Positions 1 through 6,926 of a stretch of DNA of 15,264 nt are shown here, one piece after another. The stretch is taken from NCBI GenBank assembly GCA_050246595.1, contig JBFWVT010000102.1, positions 1-15,264 of the forward strand. Reading direction: 5' to 3'. This DNA comes from DATARH01 sp050246595 (GTDB lineage: Bacteria > Pseudomonadota > Alphaproteobacteria > ATCC43930 > CGMCC-115725). Each line of letters begins with the position of its first letter. Within the stretch, counting starts at the first letter, position 1. Below the pieces are notes generated by a model. That model was not told the origin of the DNA. It saw only the letters and a list, made by a program, of their open reading frames with translations, and ran no database searches. A program made the translations under genes and the position numbers.

Positions 1-99
1 GCTCACGTTGAATGTCTTCGCGGTGGCGCGGCGCGAGCGACCGCCCCTCACCGATGCCACCACTCGGTCTCGCAAATCCTGTGAATAGGGTCTGGGCAT
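1..99 (-). CDS. IS630 family transposase, N-terminal part (runs off left edge)
   Basis: Translating the minus strand from ATG at 99 gives 33 codons without a stop, beginning MPRPYSQDLRDRVVASV and continuing with an Arg/Ala-rich stretch that ends KTFNVS. This matches the usual start of IS630 transposases (M-x-RPYS-x-DLR-x-RVV, then a basic helix-turn-helix region with A-x-x-FxVS). The family encodes a DDE/D enzyme that cuts and pastes the element at TA sites. Only the first part of the DNA-binding domain is visible, so I cannot tell whether the gene is intact. The coding region is short and easily missed because it is truncated by the window edge and opposite a meaningless plus-strand ORF. Confidence 0.65.
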   Translation of the reverse strand, partial: MPRPYSQDLRDRVVASVRGGRSRRATAKTFNVS

Positions 100-195
100 G
101 CGTGCTGGCCTCCGCCCCCCAGCCAGCATCTTGCGCAGAGATCCCCGCGCTTGGAAATCTTCAGCCTCGCTTCAACCTAAAACGATCAGGCTCTA
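1..195 (-). mobile_element. IS630-family insertion sequence, 5' end (partial)
   Basis: The left edge holds the beginning of an IS630-type element read on the minus strand: the transposase start (1-99) plus about 95 bases of upstream sequence. IS630/Tc1-mariner elements insert at TA and duplicate it. A TA at 194-195 separates a stretch unlike the next gene from the start of readable homology to a different protein (ATT GAT GAG TTG GCA onward), so I place the element's end at 193/194. The outer end read inward begins GAGCCTGATCGTTTTAGG, which I take as the terminal inverted repeat. The other end lies outside the window, so the repeat cannot be verified here. Family assignment is fairly secure from the protein; the exact boundary is inference. 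Confidence 0.6.
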
Positions 196-546
196 ATTGA
201 TGAGTTGGCAAGGCAGATCCCAACAACCGGCATCAGCACCGATCTGCGCCAAGTATATAATACGCTGACGACCGGCCAGGAGCGCACACGAAACCTGACC
301 GGCCCGCAGCATCTCGGCTATCGCGGCGAGGACGTGCCGCGCGAGCTAATGGCTGAAGCCATTCGCGCCTACATGGCTGACTCGAATTACCTCAAGACCG
401 TCGCGCCAGGCGTTGCGGCGCGCATTCGCGAGTACGTTAACACGCACCCGATACTGTCGCCGACCATTCAATTCAACACCCTCGCCGGGCTTCTCGGCGG
501 CGCCGGCGCGGTCGCGGCAACCAATCCCTACCAGCCACAGGAGTAG
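196..546 (+). pseudogene. 3' remnant of a large phage/plasmid-type protein gene, cut by the IS630 element
   Basis: An open frame of about 117 codons reads IDELARQIPTTGISTDLRQ, then a segment with GPQHLGYRGEDVPRELMAEA, RAYMADSNYLKTVAP and IQFNTLAGLLGG, ending at TAG 544-546. From memory this resembles the C-terminal tails of very large proteins of unknown function carried by phages and integrative elements in alphaproteobacteria; I cannot name the family with certainty. No good start codon is visible: the frame continues upstream only into the presumed IS end and a stop at 178-180, and the first candidate start is a TTG at 205 inside the conserved region without a Shine-Dalgarno. I therefore read it as the 3' end of a gene whose 5' part was separated by the IS insertion. 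The last codons overlap an AGGAG that could serve the next ATG at 550. Confidence 0.55.
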
Positions 547-549
547 ACA

Positions 550-826
550 ATGACGGCAGGATTTAACAAGTCGAGCCGGTCGCGCAAGATCAGCGGCGGC
601 GGCAAGAGCGCCGGATTATGCCGCGCCGGCCGTCGCCGCGATCGGCGCCGGTCTCGCCTTGAGCGCGTGGGATTGGGGCTGGGACCGTCATCGGCATTGG
701 CATCGGCCGTGGGGCTGGGGTCATGGCTGGCATCACGGCCGAGGTCACCCTGGCTGGCATCACCATCGCGGAGGTCATCACGGCGGCAGGCACCACGGCG
801 GCAGGCATGGCGGTCGCCACCGCTGA
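550..826 (+). pseudogene. small His/Gly/Trp-rich protein gene, start and tail in different frames
   Basis: ATG 550 has a well-placed AGGAG (540-544) overlapping the end of the preceding frame, and starts MTAGFNKSSRSRKISGGGK. That frame soon becomes compositionally meaningless. The adjacent frame, open from 554 to TGA 824-826, instead carries a clear small-protein pattern: YAAPAVAAIGAGLALSAWDW (617-676), then a tail of repeated W/H/G/R units such as WGWGHGWHHG and GGHHGGRHHGGRHGG. Such tails are common in short secreted or envelope His/Gly-rich proteins, possibly metal-binding, with an Ala/Gly-rich hydrophobic leader. The two parts cannot be read together without a frame change near 605-616, so either this is a fusion of two gene remnants or a frameshift. 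Function unknown; likely not expressed as an intact protein. Confidence 0.45.
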
Positions 827-858
827 TTTCTGCGGTGTTTCCCGCGTTCGCCCGGCTT

Positions 859-1195
859 CTAGCCGAGGAGCCGCGCCGCGTCGGGATCACGGCGGCGGAA
901 ATTCGCGATGGCGCGATCGCGGGAGGCGGCAGCATAGCAATGGACGAGCCATGCGGGCAGGCAGGTGTCGTAAGCGCCGATGTCGTGCGATTCGGCGCAC
1001 CGGGTCGAGATCCGGCGGCAGCGGCTTGATGTTCCGGGTCCAGAAAACAAACCCATCAATTTCTCCCGGATGGAGCGAAACCTCGTAGGTGCCGCTCCCA
1101 TAGGGATTGGCCGCGTGCACCCGGCCGGCCTCCAGCCGGCGCAGAAACCAACGCGCATAAAATGCTGGAATATCGGTGCGACAGCTCGCCGAAAC
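859..1195 (-). pseudogene. DUF1848 family gene, internally deleted remnant
   Basis: On the minus strand, 1195 down to about 1000 encodes VSASCRTDIPAFYARWF, then GRVHAANPYGSGTYEVSLHP and GFVFWTRNIKPLPPDLDP. These are the N-terminal landmarks of DUF1848 (S-x-RTDIPAFY, NP, FWTKN). After about position 1000 the homology resumes one frame over as CAESHDIGAYDTC followed by a CYA and SRDRAIANFRRRDPDA tail ending at the stop at 859-861. That corresponds to the family's C-terminus, which normally has a cysteine cluster resembling a radical-SAM-type iron-sulfur site. The central part of the protein is missing, and the normal DTCPHGCVYCYA segment is altered to DTCLPAWLVHCYA, losing a cysteine. No start codon fits the N-terminal frame. 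A dead gene by internal deletion; family call fairly confident. Confidence 0.7.
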
Positions 1196-1257
1196 GGTCG
1201 CGCCATGATCCTCCGCAACAACCCGGAAAGCCGCCCCCGAGCCATGCGTTGCGCTGG

Positions 1258-1286
1258 TTGTAGGGGCGGGGAGCGCCGCATATATA
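1258..1286 (+). promoter_or_regulatory. candidate dnaK promoter
   Basis: TTGTAG at 1258-1263 and TATATA at 1281-1286 are 17 bases apart and lie about 95 bases before the dnaK ATG, in the only AT-rich patch of the upstream region. This fits a housekeeping-type promoter. A sigma-32 promoter, usual for dnaK, would want CTTG-like and CNTAT-like boxes; GTTG/CATAT overlaps partly fit but are not convincing. Choice of sigma factor is inference. Confidence 0.4.
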
Positions 1287-1319
1287 AGCCGCGCGGCCGT
1301 CCTGCAGCGGGGGCCGTTT

Positions 1320-1376
1320 CCGGGGGATCGGGACGGTGCTTCCCCGGGCCGACCGGTCCTGCTTCAGAAAAGAGGT
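1320..1376 (+). promoter_or_regulatory. structured 5' leader of dnaK
   Basis: Two stem-loops can be drawn between the candidate promoter and the dnaK start. The first pairs 1320-1327 with 1340-1347 (8 bp including one G-U, 12-base loop). The second pairs GCTTC (1361-1365) with GAGGT (1372-1376), which covers the Shine-Dalgarno AGAGG at 1371-1375. A weak Shine-Dalgarno-masking hairpin in a heat-shock leader could act as a thermosensor, but pairing this short can arise by chance. Confidence 0.3.
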
Positions 1377-1380
1377 TCGC

Positions 1381-3324
1381 ATGAGCAAAGTTATCGGCAT
1401 CGATCTCGGCACTACGAATTCGTGCGTCGCCGTGATGGAAGGCAAAAACGCAAAGGTCATCGAGAACGCCGAGGGCACGCGCACGACGCCGTCGATGGTG
1501 GCGTTCACCGATTCCGGCGAGCGGCTCGTCGGCCAGGCCGCGAAGCGGCAGGCTGTGACCAACCCGGAGAACACGTTTTTCGCGATCAAGCGGCTGATCG
1601 GGCGGCGCATGGACGACCCGATGGTGCGCAAGGATCGCGATCTCGTTCCCTACAAGATCGTGCCCGGCGATAACGGCGACGCCTGGGTCGAAAGCCGCGG
1701 CAAGAAATACGCGCCGTCGCAGATCAGCGCCTTCATTCTGCAGAAGATGAAGGAAACCGCCGAAGCCTATCTCGGCGAGACGGTCGATCAGGCCGTCATC
1801 ACGGTGCCGGCATACTTTAACGATTCGCAGCGCCAGGCGACAAAGGATGCCGGCCGCATCGCGGGCCTCGAAGTGCTGCGCATCATCAACGAGCCGACCG
1901 CGGCGGCGCTGGCCTACGGGATGGAGAGGAAGGGCACCGGCACGATCGCGGTCTACGACCTTGGCGGCGGCACGTTCGACATCTCGATCCTTGAAATCGG
2001 CGACGGCGTGTTCGAGGTCAAATCGACCAATGGCGACACGTTTCTCGGCGGCGAGGATTTCGACAAGAAGATCATCGACTATCTGGCTGACGAATTCCGG
2101 AAGGAGCAGGGGATCGACCTGCGCAACGACAAGCTCGCCTTGCAGCGCCTGAAAGAGGCCGCCGAAAAGGCCAAGATCGAGCTGTCCTCATCGGTGCAGA
2201 CCGATGTCAATCTGCCGTTTATCACGGCCGACCAGACTGGACCGAAGCATCTCAATATCAAACTGTCGCGCTCGAAGCTCGAACAGCTTGTCGACGATCT
2301 GATCCAGCGGACGATCGAGCCGTGCCGCGCCGCGCTGCGCGACGCCCAGCTCAAGGCCTCCGAGATCGACGAGGTCATTCTGGTCGGCGGTATGACCCGC
2401 ATGCCGAAGGTCATCGAGGCCGTCAAGCAGTTCTTCGGGCGCGAGCCGCATCGCGGCGTCAATCCGGACGAGGTCGTCGCGATCGGCGCCGCGATCCAGG
2501 CCGGTGTGCTGAAGGGCGAGGTCAAGGACGTCCTGCTGCTCGACGTGACGCCGCTGTCCTTGGGCATCGAGACCTTGGGCGGCGTGTTCACGCGGCTGAT
2601 CGACCGCAACACGACGATCCCGACCAAAAAGAGCCAGACTTTCTCGACCGCCGAGGACAACCAGACCGCGGTGACAATCCGCGTCTTCCAGGGCGAGCGC
2701 GAGATGGCGGCCGACAACAAGCTGCTCGGTCAGTTCGACTTGGTCGGCCTCCCGCCGGCGCCGCGCGGCATGCCGCAGGTCGAGGTGACGTTCGATATCG
2801 ACGCAAACGGCATCGTGCAGGTCTCGGCCAAGGACAAGGCGACCGGCAAGGAGCAGCAGATCCGCATCCAGGCATCGGGCGGTCTGTCCGAGACCGACAT
2901 CGACAAAATGGTTAAGGACGCCGAGTCGCACGCCGCCGAGGACAAGAAGCGGCGCGAACTGGTCGAGGCGAAAAACCAGGCCGACAGCCTGATCCACACG
3001 ACCGAGCGCAGTCTGCAGGAGGCCGGCGACAAGGTTCCGGCGGGCGATCGCGACGCCGTGCAAAGCGCGATCCAGGCGCTGAAGGACGCGGTTGGCGGCG
3101 ACGATACCGAGCAGATCAGGCAGAAGACCGAGGCTCTGGCCCAGGTCGCGATGAAGCTCGGCGAAGCCATGTATCGGGCACAGCAGGGCGCCGGCGGCGA
3201 GCCGGGCGGCGGACCGGGCGGCACCGGCACCGATGGCGGACCGGGTGGTGCCGCGGGGAGCGACAAGGTCGTTGACGCCGATTTCGAGGAGGTCGACGAT
3301 CAGAAGCGGCGCGGTTCCGCTTAA
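1381..3324 (+). CDS. dnaK: molecular chaperone DnaK (Hsp70)
   Basis: Cytosolic ATP-driven Hsp70 that binds exposed hydrophobic segments of unfolded proteins, working with DnaJ and GrpE. At 647 residues it is of usual length. The nucleotide-binding domain (about 1-385) has the phosphate loop IGIDLGTTNSCVAVMEG near the N-terminus, AYFNDSQRQATKDAGRIAGL, the NEPTAAALAYG connector, DLGGGTFDISILE, GDTFLGGEDFD and the adenosine motif ILVGGMTRMP. The substrate-binding domain starts around DVTPLSLGIETLGG, followed by a helical lid, a Gly-rich linker (GGEPGGGPGG) and a terminal DADFEEVDD motif, although the final residues QKRRGSA extend past the usual acidic end. I chose ATG 1381 (MSKVIGIDLG) because it has AGAGG five bases upstream; a longer in-frame start at 1336 adds non-homologous residues. 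dnaJ follows 99 bases downstream; grpE is not in the window. Confidence 0.98.
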   Translation: MSKVIGIDLGTTNSCVAVMEGKNAKVIENAEGTRTTPSMVAFTDSGERLVGQAAKRQAVTNPENTFFAIKRLIGRRMDDPMVRKDRDLVPYKIVPGDNGDAWVESRGKKYAPSQISAFILQKMKETAEAYLGETVDQAVITVPAYFNDSQRQATKDAGRIAGLEVLRIINEPTAAALAYGMERKGTGTIAVYDLGGGTFDISILEIGDGVFEVKSTNGDTFLGGEDFDKKIIDYLADEFRKEQGIDLRNDKLALQRLKEAAEKAKIELSSSVQTDVNLPFITADQTGPKHLNIKLSRSKLEQLVDDLIQRTIEPCRAALRDAQLKASEIDEVILVGGMTRMPKVIEAVKQFFGREPHRGVNPDEVVAIGAAIQAGVLKGEVKDVLLLDVTPLSLGIETLGGVFTRLIDRNTTIPTKKSQTFSTAEDNQTAVTIRVFQGEREMAADNKLLGQFDLVGLPPAPRGMPQVEVTFDIDANGIVQVSAKDKATGKEQQIRIQASGGLSETDIDKMVKDAESHAAEDKKRRELVEAKNQADSLIHTTERSLQEAGDKVPAGDRDAVQSAIQALKDAVGGDDTEQIRQKTEALAQVAMKLGEAMYRAQQGAGGEPGGGPGGTGTDGGPGGAAGSDKVVDADFEEVDDQKRRGSA

Positions 3325-3357
3325 CCAAGGCGTTTCCGCTGATTTTCGCGGTTCGAA

Positions 3358-3381
3358 CGCCCCCGGCTCCGGCCGAGGGCG
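3358..3381 (+). terminator. hairpin between dnaK and dnaJ
   Basis: CGCCCCCGGC (3358-3367) pairs with GCCGAGGGCG (3372-3381) apart from one C-A mismatch, leaving a 4-base loop. No T-tract follows (TCCCCCTG), so it is unlikely to be a full intrinsic terminator. It may be a partial attenuator or an mRNA-stabilising hairpin that makes dnaK more abundant than dnaJ, as is often seen in this operon. The position just 19 bases after a GC-poor spacer and before the dnaJ leader supports an intercistronic role. Confidence 0.4.
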
Positions 3382-3423
3382 TCCCCCTGTGCAACCGAGC
3401 TAAGGCCGGGCGTCAGTCGAGAG

Positions 3424-4560
3424 ATGGCGAAACGGGACTTTTACGAAGTACTCGGCGTGTCAAAGACGGCCGATGCCGACGAGTTGAAGCGGGCCTACCG
3501 CAAGCTGGCGATGACGTATCACCCGGACCGCAACCCGGGCGACACGTCTGCCGAGCAGAAATTCAAGGAAGTCAGCGAAGCCTATGACATCCTGAAGGAC
3601 GATCAGAAGCGGGCCGCCTATGACCGGTACGGTCATGCCGCCTTTGAAAACGGCGGGCGCGGTCCCGGCGATTTCGGCTTTGGCGGCGGCTTTTCGGGCG
3701 GGTTCGCCGACATTTTCGAGGAGATGTTCGGCGCGATGGGTGCCGGACGCCGCGCTCAGGCAGGTCCGGCGCGTGGCAGCGATCTGCGCTACAACCTCGA
3801 AATCTCGCTCGAAGACGCGTTCAAGGGCAAGCAGACGACGATTCGCGTCGCCACCTTTGCCTCTTGCGAAACCTGCCAGGGCAGCGGCGCCGAGCCAGGC
3901 ACGCGGCCGGTCGGCTGCCGCACCTGTCACGGCCATGGCAGGGTGCGCGCGCAGCAGGGTTTCTTCACGATCGAGCGCACCTGCCCGACTTGCCACGGCA
4001 CCGGACAGACTATCGAGAAACCGTGCAAGAACTGCGGCGGGCAAGGGCGCGTGCGCAAGGAGAAGACCCTCTCGGTCAATGTTCCGCAGGGGGTCGAGGA
4101 CGGCACGCGCATTCGCCTGGCCGGCGAGGGCGAGGTCGGCCCGCACGGCGCGCCGCCGGGCGATCTCTATATTTTTGTCAGTCTGACGCCGCACTCCATC
4201 TTTCAGCGTGACGGCGCGAACATCTTCTGCCGCGTGCCGATCCCGTTCACGACGGCCGCTCTTGGCGGCTCGATCGAGGTGCCCACTGTGGATGGCGGCC
4301 GTACCCGCGTCACCGTTCCGGCCGGGACGCAATACGGGCACCAGTTCCGGTTGCGCGGCAAGGGCATGCCGGTGCTGCGCTCGGCGGCGCGCGGCGACAT
4401 GTATATCCAGGCGGTCATCGAGACGCCGGTTAATCTGACCAAGCGCCAGCAGGAACTGTTGCGCGAATTCGAGAAGGCCGGCGAAAAGGAGAAGACCAAC
4501 CCGGAAAGCGAGGGGTTTTTCGCTCGGGTGAAGGAATTTTTCGAGGATCTGCGCGAGTAG
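3424..4560 (+). CDS. dnaJ: co-chaperone DnaJ (Hsp40, class I)
   Basis: DnaJ delivers unfolded substrates to DnaK and stimulates its ATPase. The 378-residue protein has the full class I layout: J domain at about 1-70 with the essential HPD at 33-35, a Gly/Phe-rich segment (about 76-110, with FGFGGGFSGGF), then a zinc-binding region from about residue 148 with four CxxCxGxG repeats (CETCQGSG, CRTCHGHG, CPTCHGTG, CKNCGGQG), and the C-terminal substrate-binding and dimerisation domains ending FFARVKEFFEDLRE. ATG 3424 is preceded by GAGAG close to the start and the N-terminus MAKRDFYEVLGV aligns with the family. It is the second gene of a dnaK-dnaJ unit and faces the universal stress gene, with only 29 bases between the two stops. 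Confidence 0.98.
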   Translation: MAKRDFYEVLGVSKTADADELKRAYRKLAMTYHPDRNPGDTSAEQKFKEVSEAYDILKDDQKRAAYDRYGHAAFENGGRGPGDFGFGGGFSGGFADIFEEMFGAMGAGRRAQAGPARGSDLRYNLEISLEDAFKGKQTTIRVATFASCETCQGSGAEPGTRPVGCRTCHGHGRVRAQQGFFTIERTCPTCHGTGQTIEKPCKNCGGQGRVRKEKTLSVNVPQGVEDGTRIRLAGEGEVGPHGAPPGDLYIFVSLTPHSIFQRDGANIFCRVPIPFTTAALGGSIEVPTVDGGRTRVTVPAGTQYGHQFRLRGKGMPVLRSAARGDMYIQAVIETPVNLTKRQQELLREFEKAGEKEKTNPESEGFFARVKEFFEDLRE

Positions 4561-4566
4561 TGCCGC

Positions 4567-4604
4567 CGCGTTCCGGAAAACGCGCGCGATCAGCTAAGCT
4601 GATC
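4567..4604. terminator. two short inverted repeats between convergent dnaJ and usp
   Basis: CGCGTT (4567-4572) and AACGCG (4579-4584) form a 6-bp stem with a 6-base loop. Right after it GATCAGCT (4588-4595) and AGCTGATC (4597-4604) form a 17-base palindrome around one central base that includes the usp stop codon (4590-4592). They sit in the only gap between two convergent genes, so a bidirectional terminator role is plausible. Neither has a convincing T-tract. Confidence 0.3.
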
Positions 4605-5066
4605 CACCTGATCGGTGGTGAGCCCGCCGGGCACGATCGTGATCGGAATGCGCAGCCGTGCCGCCACCCTGCCGATCAGATGTGTGATCAGCGGCCCCGG
4701 CCCCTCCGACCCGGCGGCGGCGGCAAGCACGAGGATCGAGATCGCCGGCTCTTCGTTGATCAGCTTCAGCAGCTCGTCGCGGGTGCGGCCCTCGCGGATA
4801 TAGACAATCGGCATCGAGCCGGCGATCGGGGCGATCTCGTCGCACAGGCCGCGCAGCAGCTCCTCGGCCGCCTCCCAACTCTCGTTGCGGGCCAGTTCCT
4901 CGATCGCCTGGAAATGCTGCAATTCGGCCGGCTCGATAACATGCAGCATCGCGACACGGCCCCCGGTATGCGCGGCACGCCGGGCGGCGTACCGCACCGC
5001 GATGCGATGCTCCGGGGTCTCGTCCACGACGACAAGAAAGACACGCGGCGGCGCGCTGTCGGACAT
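4590..5066 (-). CDS. universal stress protein, UspA family
   Basis: A 158-residue single Usp domain: beta-strand start RVFLVVVDETPEHRIAVRYA, a central helix/linker, and the C-terminal ATP-loop region. Usp proteins are small cytosolic alpha/beta proteins, often nucleotide-binding, raised under stress and growth arrest. The usual loop motif is G-x2-G-x9-G-(S/T); here it reads G119-x2-G122-x9-G132 followed by Arg133 in place of Ser/Thr, so ATP binding is uncertain. I chose ATG 5066 because a GAGGTC lies a few bases upstream; longer readings belong to a frame overlapping the next gene. It starts 17 bases after the TIGR02186-type gene and is probably the last gene of that operon. Confidence 0.9.
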   Translation of the reverse strand: MSDSAPPRVFLVVVDETPEHRIAVRYAARRAAHTGGRVAMLHVIEPAELQHFQAIEELARNESWEAAEELLRGLCDEIAPIAGSMPIVYIREGRTRDELLKLINEEPAISILVLAAAAGSEGPGPLITHLIGRVAARLRIPITIVPGGLTTDQVDQLS

Positions 5067-5083
5067 GAAGACCTCGCTGCGGG

Positions 5084-5878
5084 TCACGCTCTGCGAAACG
5101 GCAGGCTCGCAAGCCATCCTGCCGCCAGCGCGACGACGATGGCAATCACCCCATAAGCGGCGGATTGACGAATCGCGAAATCGGAGATCGCGGCGTCGAC
5201 ACCGACCTTGGATACGACGAGCGGTGTCGTCTGGCCGCTGACCACGTCGCCATCGCGCACCAGGAACACCTGAACGAGATAGGTTCCCGTCGGCACGTTC
5301 TCCGGAAAGGTGAGCGTGGCGCGGAACAGCCGCTCGCCAAGAAACCGAACCCTGCCGATATCGGCGACAAACAACCCCGCCCGCTGCTGCTGCTCGATCA
5401 GCGCCCCGGCAAACAGGCGAGCGTGTTCGGGGGACACCGGCGACACCGCTTCGTATCGCAAATGCGCCGTGCCGATCTTGTACAGCGCGGCGACCGAGGG
5501 CTGGATCAGTTGTTCGAGCGGCCGGCTCGCGACGACCGAGTAGAAGGCTGGAATGTTGCTGAACGTCACCGCATCGGCATTGATCCAGATCCCGGCCACC
5601 TTGGCCTTGCGCCAGACGGTCGCGTCGCGCTCGGGTCCGCGGATCACCGCGATGATATCGCCCGGCCCGTCGGTACTGCCGAACAGAACGACCGAGTCGC
5701 CGGTGAACCCGCCGCCGATCGCAATGATGTGCGAACTCAGATCGGCCAGTACCGCCGCCGCCCGTGCCGGAGCCGCCCCCGAAGCGAGCCAGACCGCCGT
5801 CAGCCATAGCAGAGCGGCGACCCGGAATTTCTCAAGGCGCGCCCGGCTGATTGTCGCGGGAAGCAGATTGCTGCTCAT
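5084..5878 (-). CDS. TIGR02186 family (Alph_Pro_TM) transmembrane protein
   Basis: 264 residues with an N-terminal signal/anchor (VAALLWLTAVWLASGAAPARA, about residues 20-40) and a C-terminal membrane helix (YGVIAIVVALAAGWLASLPF) ending in a short basic tail RRA. The segment between is probably periplasmic: LSSHIIAIGGGFTGDSVVLFG, an FGSTDGPGDIIAVIRGP stretch and FPENVPTGTYLVQVFLVRDG. These features match the alphaproteobacterial conserved family TIGR02186/PF09608, whose function is unknown and which is frequently found beside TauE/SafE permeases. Its ATG overlaps the permease stop (5875-5878), so translation is coupled. A partner or accessory of the permease is a reasonable inference; no enzymatic motif is visible. 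Confidence 0.85.
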   Translation of the reverse strand: MSSNLLPATISRARLEKFRVAALLWLTAVWLASGAAPARAAAVLADLSSHIIAIGGGFTGDSVVLFGSTDGPGDIIAVIRGPERDATVWRKAKVAGIWINADAVTFSNIPAFYSVVASRPLEQLIQPSVAALYKIGTAHLRYEAVSPVSPEHARLFAGALIEQQQRAGLFVADIGRVRFLGERLFRATLTFPENVPTGTYLVQVFLVRDGDVVSGQTTPLVVSKVGVDAAISDFAIRQSAAYGVIAIVVALAAGWLASLPFRRA

Positions 5879-6792
5879 TCCGGGTGCACTGTGACGGCGA
5901 ACAGGCTCGCCGGCCGCAGCGTCAGGTCAAAGGTCAGTTTCGCCGCGACCGCGAGGAGCAACAGCGCCAGCAAAAAACGCAGCTGCTCGCCGCGCAGCCG
6001 GGTTCCGAACCGGGTTCCGAGCTGCGCCCCGACGACCCCGCCGAACAGCAGCAGCAGCGCCAGCACCACATCGACCGTTTGGTTTGAAAAGGCCTGCAGA
6101 AACGTCACATTGGCGGAGACAAAGAGGATCTGAAACAGCGAGGTGCCCGGAACCACCGCGGTCGGCATGCCGAGGAGGTAGATCATGGCCGGAACCAGCA
6201 TAAACCCGCCGCCGATCCCGAGAATGCCGCTCATCATGCCGACGACAAGCCCCAGAACCGCCGGCAACAGCGCGCTGATATACAGTTTCGAGCGGCGAAA
6301 GCGTGTCTTCAGCGGCAGACCGTGCATCCAGTTGTGCTGATGCAGCTTGCGACGCACCATGCCGGGTCTTCGCTGCCGCACCAGCGTCCGGCTGCTCTCA
6401 ACGATCATCAGCGCGCCGAGCGTGGTCAGCACGGCGACATAGAGCAGCGAGATCGCCAGCTCGATTTGACCCACCTTCCTGAGCAGCGTGAAAATCCATA
6501 CGCCGAGCGCCGAACCGGCCAGCCCGCCCAGCAGCATGATGACAGCCATTTTCGGATCGACTGCGCCGCGCCGCCAGTACCCGATGACCCCGGACAGCGA
6601 CGCGCCGACGAGCTGGTTCGCCGAGGAGGCGACCGCGACCCCGGCCGGCACGCCGATCAGGATCAGCATCGGGGTCAGAAGAAACCCGCCGCCGATACCG
6701 AATACGCCGGTTATGATCCCGACGCCGGCGCCCAGCCCGAACAGGACGAAGATATTGAGCGACAGCTCGGCGATCGGCAGATAGACATCCAT
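5875..6792 (-). CDS. TauE/SafE family sulfite/sulfonate exporter-type permease
   Basis: 305-residue inner-membrane protein, about eight hydrophobic segments. It contains the two internal repeats typical of the family: GVFGIGGGFLLTPMLILIG (29-47) and GILGIGGGFMLVPAMIYLLG (189-208), separated by a basic cytosolic loop (about 135-170, RTLVRQRRPGMVRRKL). TauE/SafE members move organic or inorganic sulfur oxyanions such as sulfite, sulfoacetate or other small anions; the substrate here cannot be read from sequence. It is the first gene of a minus-strand unit with the TIGR02186 protein (4-base overlap) and the Usp. ATG 6792 gives a first helix in register. A GGGAC/GTCCC repeat (6794-6806) lies directly upstream and may occlude the ribosome site. 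Confidence 0.9.
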   Translation of the reverse strand: MDVYLPIAELSLNIFVLFGLGAGVGIITGVFGIGGGFLLTPMLILIGVPAGVAVASSANQLVGASLSGVIGYWRRGAVDPKMAVIMLLGGLAGSALGVWIFTLLRKVGQIELAISLLYVAVLTTLGALMIVESSRTLVRQRRPGMVRRKLHQHNWMHGLPLKTRFRRSKLYISALLPAVLGLVVGMMSGILGIGGGFMLVPAMIYLLGMPTAVVPGTSLFQILFVSANVTFLQAFSNQTVDVVLALLLLFGGVVGAQLGTRFGTRLRGEQLRFLLALLLLAVAAKLTFDLTLRPASLFAVTVHPE

Positions 6793-6926
6793 CGGGACGG
6801 GGTCCCTGCTCCCGCGAATCGCAGGCGCCGCCGCATCACCGGAATGCGATGCGAGCGGTGCAGGGCAGGTTTACCGCCGGTCGGCAACCAGGGAAAGCGG
6901 CAAAAAGCCCCGGCCCAGTCTGCCCT

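Noticed and set aside
12..200. 62-codon plus-strand ORF at the left edge
   Set aside because: Antisense to the IS630 transposase start; no homology.
6900..6926. GC-rich run followed by TTTTT after trpS (minus strand), as a terminator
   Set aside because: I could not draw a convincing stem ahead of the T-run.
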